Source of the DNA: a virus
Strand: one strand, 5' to 3'
Length of the DNA stretch: 37,486 bases
Virus record (IMG/VR): IMGVR_UViG_3300046010_005519
Span: 1-37,486 of that record
Shown here: positions 31,025-37,486 of the stretch, piece by piece
How positions within the stretch are numbered: position 1 is the stretch's first letter
Layout: each line of letters starts with the position of its first letter
Program-made: the position numbers and the translations under genes
The notes under the pieces: model-generated
What the model was told of the DNA's origin: nothing
What the model saw: only the letters and a program-made list of their open reading frames with translations
The model's database searches: none

Positions 31025-34000
31025 TTACAGTATCAAACCATTTTTAATCAGTTCTGGTATTATGGTTTGTAAGTTTTTATTTAAATTTTCAGTTACATAT
31101 TCAGGTTTTAGTAAATATGGTGGAAGTATATTGGATTGAATAACTCCTTCAAATATAACCTGACTAGCATCCGGAACATATCTTCTTATTAAAAAATGAT
31201 TTATATCAACAGCGGGATATTGTGGGATAGGTTTATCCATTACTACTATTAAATTACTCCCCGATGTGTATGATTCTTTTACCATAAAGGTATGTGATTC
31301 TTGACCATCAAATCTAAATTCATCTCCAGGTTTAATACTCCAATCTTCAGTCACTTCAGGGAAAGACGAAGTAGGCATAGATAATTGTTTAACATTAGGT
31401 GTGTTAAATAATGATACAAGGGATGCATTTGATGTATATATTGAATCAATAGGATATGCAGGATATGATGATGATATCCAAAGTGATGTTGTTGGAACTT
31501 CACTATTTGCAATAGGTGATTGTGCAATTTCAAAATATGAAGGTGATTCAACGTATTGAAGGGTATCCGGAGTATAAACTTGAACTTCATATTCATCATT
31601 ATTTACCATATTTGTTGATAATAATGTTTGGGTAAATGAGTATGTTGGGGTATTAGGATCTGTAGTAGATTCTGGGGGGGTGGTAGCTTCTTGGGTAGGG
31701 CCTAACTGGGTACCTTGGGTTTTATTCCATATTCTGTAGTATATAGTACCATATCCTACATCATTTCCTAAACCACTAGATACTCTAAGACTAACAGTAA
31801 ATATAAGATCCACAACATCCGTTTTAATAGCAGTAATTACTTTATATGTTGAAGTTTGATCAGGAGTTACGGTTATTAAAGTATTTGTTGAAGTTGCAGT
31901 ACCTTGTCTATTAATAACACGTAAATGATTTAAAGGAACCCATGTAGATATAGTTGTAATTTCTTCATATCCATGATTTTCTCCAGTAATAGGTCCCATT
32001 CCTATTTTTGCTGTCCAATCACTAGATACTGATCCTGATGTATATGAATCATATAAACTAATTGTTGAAGCCCATGAGTTGGAAACTTCTGTATATAATT
32101 GATTATATAATATAGGTTCTAGTCTATATCCTCCTCTAACTATTTTTTTAGGTACTGTAGCTAATTGGTTTGGTTTTTGAGTATTACTAATAGATACTAA
32201 GTGGTTTGTAATAAATGTACCTTGAGTATCGTATAAAGAATTATATGATTGATTAGGTATAACTACAGTACTATTATCTCTAATTAAATACTTAACATTG
32301 GCTTGTGATGTATCCATTCTTAATGGAATAGAACTGCTAATATTATCGCAATATGCTATAGAGTTCTGTAAACTTTCCATTGATGGAGTTTTACCATAAT
32401 TTCCTACATTCACATTACTATCACTCCATACATTTAAATATTGAGATGTATTTTTTACACCCTCATACCTTGGTCTAGTGTGACGTTTCAATGAATAATT
32501 TGAGTCTTGTACGGCAGCCTTAGTTGCACTTCCAGATATAAGTAAATCTAAATTAACCGGTTCATTTAAACCAGATGAGTAATCTACATCTTGGTATTTA
32601 GTACTGGTTCTAGCATCCTCCATATTGTTGAATAGTGATTGAGAGAAATTACCACCGTAACTTATATCTCCACTACCTGATGTAAGGTTTTGAGTTGATA
32701 CTGTGATGATTGATCCACTATACTCCCCGTTATAGAATTCTGATTGGTCGTTATGTAATGTAGTAATTGATCCGGATGGGATAGTATGAGTTACATACCA
32801 ACTTTGGGATATATTTGATTCAATATTTAAACTATTAACTACACCAGCAGCTCCACCTTCAAAGTGTTCTACAGTACCACTACTATAGTCATTCCATTGT
32901 GGTTTAACGGAACCTGATAGTGTTTCGTCTATATGGAATAGTTGGGGTTGGGGAAATTTATTTCGTTCAAGTAAATGTTGTTTAATTATTACTCCCGATG
33001 CTAGATTTGTACGTGCGGGTACAAAATCCTTAATCATTTTAAATAGTGAATTGTCAAAGAATTTAATTAATCGAATAAAATCCGTTAAATTGTAATTTTT
33101 AGTGTATTTCTGGAAGTAATCGTTTCTTAATTTATCTAAATCTGGGTATGATTGGGCTGATGTGGAACGCAATTTAGGGTCACCTATATATTCACCCAGA
33201 TTTAAATATCCAATTTGGGACATTATGTCGTCGTTAATTTCGTTTTGTGGGGAGAATGAAACTTCTAATAAGTTAATACCAGGTGTGTACGTTGAATTGA
33301 TTGAATTATTTTGTGAAAGTGATCTATATTGGGACAAAACACTACCCGTTGGGAAATTGTTATTTTCAATGCGTATTTTATCCGATATAGGGTTTCTGAT
33401 ACCAGATACTGGTTGGTCATAGAAGAATTGTTCACTATTGGATTCAAATATGGGTGTATCGTCAAAATAAAAATTACTATTACTAGCAAATGAATGTGTT
33501 TGGATCCAAGATCCGGTTATTTTAGGATGAATCGATATCGAATCAATATACAAATCTCCACCTAAAGGTGCTCTAAATGCTAATTCGTTAGCGGAGGAAT
33601 TTGCTGTATTACCTTCAATAGAATATGGATTCATAGTATAATCAGTAAATACACTACTAGAAATAACTGTAGTGTAGTATCTAATTTCTTGATATGATCC
33701 GGAAAATGGGGTAAATATATTTGTGATAGATCCTACCCCATCATATACGTTAGTATCATAAACAGCAATATCGTATCCTACGGGTGAATGGAAGGAGAAA
33801 CTAACGGGAAAGTAACTAGTACTAGCATTTTTCCAGTTATATGTTGTTCCTTGGATTGAGCTTGATTCGTTAAATCCTAAAGTTGTTCCATTATTTCCAC
33901 TTTCATGTATTTTATTTTGGGCTGTTAATGTATATATATCATTGGATTTATTTACCATTACTGACCACCACTCTCCATCGTAAAATGGAAGATACACACT

Positions 34001-36115
34001 AGTGGAAACAGATGAATTGTTAGTATCTGGGTAAAATGATAATGTAGCGTATTCGTTATATGGGTCTACTATAGATCCTGAATATGAACCACTATTAAAT
34101 ATAGATCCAGTATATGTAAGTGTTAGAGCTGCTCCATCATTACCATTCGATAAATACCATAAACTTTGAGATACTGGTGTGTCTGCTGTTAATCCGTTAG
34201 TTTTAAATCGGAACATTACAGTAGATGCTTTATCGTCAATTGCGTTCCAATTCGTGTTTAAATTCCAGGATGATGAAATAAAGTTATTTTCACGTGTGTT
34301 GAACGCGTAATTAAATTCATTTTTATAGTAGTCCCAATCGTTGAATTCGGTTTTATCTTTACCACCATATTCGTTTATTCTTAATATAGTGTCCGGGATA
34401 CCATATGAAGTAATAAGTGCTCGTAACCCAGGTAAAGTACCTTTAGATTTAAGTAAATATGGTAAGTTATGATATAGTCGTTTATATAATGATTTATTAA
34501 CATCATCCATAGGGATGTTGTCATTAGATGCTGATATTAGTGTGTCAATATATTCATATCCGGAAGGAGTAGGAAGAGAACCAGTGATATTAGGAAATGG
34601 GAATGTACTACCATTAGGTGTTAATCCAAGGAATGCTGTATATAAATCCTCATTGGTAAAACTATTTTGATATATTTTAATACCAAATTCTTTTATAGCA
34701 TCAGCTACTAAATCTTTAGATATACCATTTTCTAATCTATTGTCATTATTATATTTTTGAGTTATCTCATTATGGTAAATCCATATATTATCATAATGTT
34801 GAGCAACCATATCAATGAATAATTCATAGTTTTGGTTATTAGCATCCTCACGTAAATATTCAGGTATGGATTTTAATAATTGATTGGGGTTGGTGTTGTC
34901 AAATAATGAAGCAGACAATATTAAACCACCATATGTTGGATTATATTCATTTGTACTACCATACCATTGATTTACTTCTGTACTATCAGTTTTATGTAAA
35001 ATATATGGTTTAACATTGTTAGATTTAGGCCATGCTTTGTCTGAATCTGAATAGTACATATAATAGTCCCAACCATCAAAGTTGGTGATTATTTCATTTA
35101 TTTTACCCTCAAGGTTAGATATATTATTACTTACAGCAGGGGAAGATGATGTATTACGTAATGAACTGATTGAATTTGAATATTGTTCAATAAGCTGTAT
35201 TTTATAGTAAAAATTCTCTAATCGTGTTTGTGCTGAACTAAAGTGGATAAAATTATTAAAATCAGTGTAGTCAATATTGATGTCTATTTCTTTAGATTCA
35301 AGTAGACTATTTATATTATTTAATGAACCTGTAGTAGATGTATTTAATATATCTGAGTAAGAGAGTATTTGAGATGAGTTATTTACTTGGTCTTTTAGAT
35401 TTAGATTGTAATTTGGCCCTTGTAATGGGATAGTATTGTCAAATGTAATTACTTCATCTTCAAATTCTACTCGGTATGCTGTTGGTTCTTCTATAAAATT
35501 TACTACCCAACATAATGAATTTGTATTATAAGTGTCTGGTAAAGGATCATATAATTTAATTAATATGGTTGGGTTATTCGGATCATCATTATCTAAAATT
35601 ATGTTGTTAGATATTAATAAGTTATTTTCTCCAAAATTTAAATAAAAATCAATAAAATATGAACTATTATCTCTTAAAGATATAAAAGCATTAGTTTTTT
35701 CTACAATATCTATATTAGATAATGAAGTACTATCTAATCTAATTTCAGTCCTGTCAGAAGATATTTCAGATATATATAATGGTTCTAAATTAGATCCTAT
35801 TATTTTGTTTATAAAGTTATAATATGCAACATATATTCCCGAATTAAATCCAACATTTGATATATCGTTTTGTGGATCTATATTAATTTGAGATATATTA
35901 TTTAATGGGGGCAGGCTGTTTAAAACAGTATAACTATTATATAATGGGTTACTATATTGTATTTTTTTATTTAAATCATATATATAAAATTCAATACTAC
36001 TATTTTCATTAAGGCTATTATCAATACTTATAGTAGGAATTAAATCAGTATCAGATGAATTATATAATTGAATACTAAAATTATCTGGGGATATTTGGTC
36101 TATAGTGGAAGCCAT
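31025..36115 (-). CDS. Very large baseplate / tail-fibre protein (1696 aa)
   Basis: This is the largest protein here. Residues 1-230 are Asn/Ser/Ile-rich with beta-like repeats (DQISPDNFSIQLYNSSDTDL). Around 540-590 is LYHNLPYLLKSKGTLPGLRALITSYGIPDTILRINEYGG, an element I know from large structural proteins of aquatic phages. Residues about 610-760 look like a concanavalin/LamG-type lectin domain (SSWNLNTNWNAIDDKAST, LPFYDGEWWSVMVNKS). Further on, near 1060-1140, are QPQLFHIDETLSGSVKPQWNDY and ITTLHNDQSEFYNGEYSGS. It may reach from baseplate to host surface, with the lectin-like part as a sugar-binding element. Confidence 0.8.
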   Translation of the reverse strand: MASTIDQISPDNFSIQLYNSSDTDLIPTISIDNSLNENSSIEFYIYDLNKKIQYSNPLYNSYTVLNSLPPLNNISQINIDPQNDISNVGFNSGIYVAYYNFINKIIGSNLEPLYISEISSDRTEIRLDSTSLSNIDIVEKTNAFISLRDNSSYFIDFYLNFGENNLLISNNIILDNDDPNNPTILIKLYDPLPDTYNTNSLCWVVNFIEEPTAYRVEFEDEVITFDNTIPLQGPNYNLNLKDQVNNSSQILSYSDILNTSTTGSLNNINSLLESKEIDINIDYTDFNNFIHFSSAQTRLENFYYKIQLIEQYSNSISSLRNTSSSPAVSNNISNLEGKINEIITNFDGWDYYMYYSDSDKAWPKSNNVKPYILHKTDSTEVNQWYGSTNEYNPTYGGLILSASLFDNTNPNQLLKSIPEYLREDANNQNYELFIDMVAQHYDNIWIYHNEITQKYNNDNRLENGISKDLVADAIKEFGIKIYQNSFTNEDLYTAFLGLTPNGSTFPFPNITGSLPTPSGYEYIDTLISASNDNIPMDDVNKSLYKRLYHNLPYLLKSKGTLPGLRALITSYGIPDTILRINEYGGKDKTEFNDWDYYKNEFNYAFNTRENNFISSSWNLNTNWNAIDDKASTVMFRFKTNGLTADTPVSQSLWYLSNGNDGAALTLTYTGSIFNSGSYSGSIVDPYNEYATLSFYPDTNNSSVSTSVYLPFYDGEWWSVMVNKSNDIYTLTAQNKIHESGNNGTTLGFNESSSIQGTTYNWKNASTSYFPVSFSFHSPVGYDIAVYDTNVYDGVGSITNIFTPFSGSYQEIRYYTTVISSSVFTDYTMNPYSIEGNTANSSANELAFRAPLGGDLYIDSISIHPKITGSWIQTHSFASNSNFYFDDTPIFESNSEQFFYDQPVSGIRNPISDKIRIENNNFPTGSVLSQYRSLSQNNSINSTYTPGINLLEVSFSPQNEINDDIMSQIGYLNLGEYIGDPKLRSTSAQSYPDLDKLRNDYFQKYTKNYNLTDFIRLIKFFDNSLFKMIKDFVPARTNLASGVIIKQHLLERNKFPQPQLFHIDETLSGSVKPQWNDYSSGTVEHFEGGAAGVVNSLNIESNISQSWYVTHTIPSGSITTLHNDQSEFYNGEYSGSIITVSTQNLTSGSGDISYGGNFSQSLFNNMEDARTSTKYQDVDYSSGLNEPVNLDLLISGSATKAAVQDSNYSLKRHTRPRYEGVKNTSQYLNVWSDSNVNVGNYGKTPSMESLQNSIAYCDNISSSIPLRMDTSQANVKYLIRDNSTVVIPNQSYNSLYDTQGTFITNHLVSISNTQKPNQLATVPKKIVRGGYRLEPILYNQLYTEVSNSWASTISLYDSYTSGSVSSDWTAKIGMGPITGENHGYEEITTISTWVPLNHLRVINRQGTATSTNTLITVTPDQTSTYKVITAIKTDVVDLIFTVSLRVSSGLGNDVGYGTIYYRIWNKTQGTQLGPTQEATTPPESTTDPNTPTYSFTQTLLSTNMVNNDEYEVQVYTPDTLQYVESPSYFEIAQSPIANSEVPTTSLWISSSYPAYPIDSIYTSNASLVSLFNTPNVKQLSMPTSSFPEVTEDWSIKPGDEFRFDGQESHTFMVKESYTSGSNLIVVMDKPIPQYPAVDINHFLIRRYVPDASQVIFEGVIQSNILPPYLLKPEYVTENLNKNLQTIIPELIKNGLIL

Positions 36116-36117
36116 TA

Positions 36118-36456
36118 TTAAATTTTGGTTGTAAGGTCAATATTTTTCTTTTGTTCGTCTAAAAGATCTATTCTTAATTGAGATATTTCGTTTTGAAGTG
36201 CTATTATATATTCATTATCAGCTTCAAAGTTTATATATTCACTACTTTTTTTAATTAAAAATTCATGAGAATTAATATCACCATATTGTTGGATGCTATA
36301 AAATAAGTCATTATATGAGTTAAAAAAATCAGTAATAGTTACTTGGGTATTTAATTGGTCCTGTATAGGTTTAACACCTAACTGATTAAATTTAGTATCT
36401 ATTACTTTTGTGTAATTATTTTTATTGTAATAATCTTTATTTAATGTTACTTTCAT
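36118..36456 (-). CDS. Small conserved tail-module protein
   Basis: This 112-aa protein begins MKVTLNKDYYNKNNYTKVIDTKFNQLGVKPIQDQL, then FFNSYNDLFYSIQQYGDINSHEFLIKKSSEYI, and closes with a coiled coil (NEYIIALQNEISQLRIDLLDEQ). I recall close equivalents next to large baseplate/fibre genes in aquatic phages, always uncharacterised. It sits 2 bases from both neighbours, so it is translated with them. The coiled coil suggests an oligomeric or scaffold-like role in tail assembly. Confidence 0.75.
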   Translation of the reverse strand: MKVTLNKDYYNKNNYTKVIDTKFNQLGVKPIQDQLNTQVTITDFFNSYNDLFYSIQQYGDINSHEFLIKKSSEYINFEADNEYIIALQNEISQLRIDLLDEQKKNIDLTTKI

Positions 36457-36458
36457 AT

Positions 36459-37486
36459 TTATCCGTTAATTACTTTGAAATAATAATCATTATCTAAAAC
36501 TATAGTTGAACTATCAATAGTTGTTTTAATTAATATACAATAATATCTTTCAGGCTCCAAGCCACTCATGTAAATATCAAAATAATTACCTTTAATATCT
36601 GAGCTTATTTTTGTGTATAATGGGTCAAAATCAATTATATATTCATTTGTAGATAAATCTTTTAATGCATAGTATGATGATGTAGGTAAGTAATTCAATG
36701 ATGTAAATAGTGAACTAGTTTGAAATTGTCTAGTTGGGTAGAGTGGGCTTACATTTAATCTAAATCTATTTACGCTAGAGTTATAGAATGTTTTTTTATT
36801 TTCTGTTAGGGTGGTTTTAATTATAGGATCTGTAACTATACTAGAACTAGCGGATCCAGTAAGTATGGTTGAATAATCATTCCATCTAAATTCTAAACAG
36901 GGGGGATATATAGTATTAGTATCAACACTATAAAATTTGAATGATGGTTGGGTATTAAGTGATGGATAAAATTCTATTGCATCTGGTAATTTGGTTATTA
37001 ATCCATAATTTGGAATAGAACCACTATACCATGATTTAACTATGGGGGTGACATCCATAGATATATCTTTTACAGTTCGTAAACCAAAAGATTGGGTTAC
37101 TGTTAAACTACCAGTAGAAAACCAGTTTCCCCCACCGGATGCGGAATAATATGTTGAGAATGAGCTAGTGTAATTATATCCACTTATATTTCCAGAAAAA
37201 CTCCAAGATACTGATTGGTTGGAGTCCGATGTAATCCAACTAGCTCCATCTTGTGATTGGGGTATATCGGCATATTTTCCAGTTCCATTATCCCATCTTT
37301 GGGCTATAGGATGTGTTTCTAAATATGTATCAGCATTCATTCCTTGCACGCTAGCAATGGAATTATTTAAATATACGGAATATGTGCGATTTGATATAGT
37401 ATTATTTATTATATCGTTTATTTCCGCTGTATCGAATAAAATTAAACTCCTAGCAACACCCGGTTTAGATGATGGTAGTTGGGTAT
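36459..37486 (-). CDS. Truncated DNRLRE-like structural protein (5' end outside the window)
   Basis: The frame is open through the window edge, so the true start is upstream; the GTG near 37349 is not the start. Visible residues include ARSLILFDTAEINDII and SNRTYSVYLN near the edge, then WDNGTGKYADIPQSQDGASW and TVKDISMDVTPIVKSWYSGSIPNYGLI. This combination (RSLL.FD, W..G.G, DVT..V..W..G...N.G) matches DNRLRE-like domains of phage and surface proteins. A role in adhesion or the baseplate is likely. It is the first gene in the visible tail module. Confidence 0.75.
   Translation of the reverse strand, partial: TQLPSSKPGVARSLILFDTAEINDIINNTISNRTYSVYLNNSIASVQGMNADTYLETHPIAQRWDNGTGKYADIPQSQDGASWITSDSNQSVSWSFSGNISGYNYTSSFSTYYSASGGGNWFSTGSLTVTQSFGLRTVKDISMDVTPIVKSWYSGSIPNYGLITKLPDAIEFYPSLNTQPSFKFYSVDTNTIYPPCLEFRWNDYSTILTGSASSSIVTDPIIKTTLTENKKTFYNSSVNRFRLNVSPLYPTRQFQTSSLFTSLNYLPTSSYYALKDLSTNEYIIDFDPLYTKISSDIKGNYFDIYMSGLEPERYYCILIKTTIDSSTIVLDNDYYFKVING

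Noticed and set aside
37340-37349. Start of the DNRLRE-like gene at about 37349
   Set aside because: The frame continues open without a stop to the window edge and has family-like residues (RSLILFD) before that point.
1-37486. tRNA genes, diversity-generating retroelement, insertion sequences
   Set aside because: No cloverleaf-sized gap, reverse transcriptase motif or IS-type transposase was seen; intergenic gaps are almost all under 130 bases.

Overview
The window is 37.5 kb of a large, AT-rich, tailed double-stranded DNA phage with T4-like packaging and capsid genes. It encodes a gp17-like terminase large subunit, a gp20-like portal, large baseplate or tail-fibre proteins and a CHC2/TOPRIM primase. 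All credible genes are on the minus strand, so transcription runs from high to low coordinates. They are packed with ATGA-type overlaps or gaps of a few bases, and no stretch over about 130 bases lacks a gene. Most starts have no Shine-Dalgarno sequence and sit behind A/T-rich leaders. One protein has a signal peptide ending in VFSQ, and one small protein resembles Bacteroidota histone-H1-like proteins. Many hypothetical proteins resemble families I associate with aquatic phages. My best guess is an uncultivated aquatic myovirus of a Bacteroidota host; the host is an inference.

Layout in transcription order. (1) 37.5-25.4 kb is the tail and fibre module: a DNRLRE-like protein cut by the window end, a 112-aa protein, a 1696-aa baseplate/fibre protein with a lectin-like domain, a 218-aa protein, two fibre proteins sharing a C-terminal domain, and a 981-aa fibre built of SASYA-type repeats. 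(2) 25.3-23.2 kb holds a GIY-YIG-like nuclease, a primase and a RecB/Cas4-like nuclease. (3) 23.2-10.6 kb is an accessory block of about twenty small genes: P-loop kinases, a nucleotidyltransferase-metallopeptidase fusion, a second HEXXH protein, a HAD phosphatase, zinc-ribbon proteins, a membrane-anchored GAF-like protein, an acidic core-like protein, a histone-H1-like protein, a possible ADP-ribosyltransferase fold and a putative PD-(D/E)XK nuclease. (4) 10.5-9.2 kb is an FAD oxidoreductase between two hairpins. (5) 9.1-7.6 kb is a homing endonuclease that appears to have inserted into the start of a NadR-like kinase gene. (6) 7.6-0 kb is a coiled-coil protein, an overlapping pair of spanin-like membrane proteins, the terminase interrupted by a LAGLIDADG intein, the portal, a conserved 285-aa protein and a truncated gene.

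The most striking pattern is a short amphipathic peptide of the form (I/L)xxIIREEIxxxL, or the variant FDLKKFLxE, at the N-terminus of about a dozen otherwise unrelated proteins, and internal in one or two. It is often followed by (L/I)-x-E, the recognition pattern of T4-type prohead proteases, and it resembles the capsid-targeting sequence of T4 internal proteins. I propose, as inference, that many accessory enzymes here are packaged into the capsid and injected with the DNA. Other points of interest are three homing-type elements (intein, Vsr-like and GIY-YIG-like nucleases), the 5' remnant left by the homing-endonuclease insertion, the fused nucleotidyltransferase-metallopeptidase, and a TATTTATA box recurring just upstream of genes.
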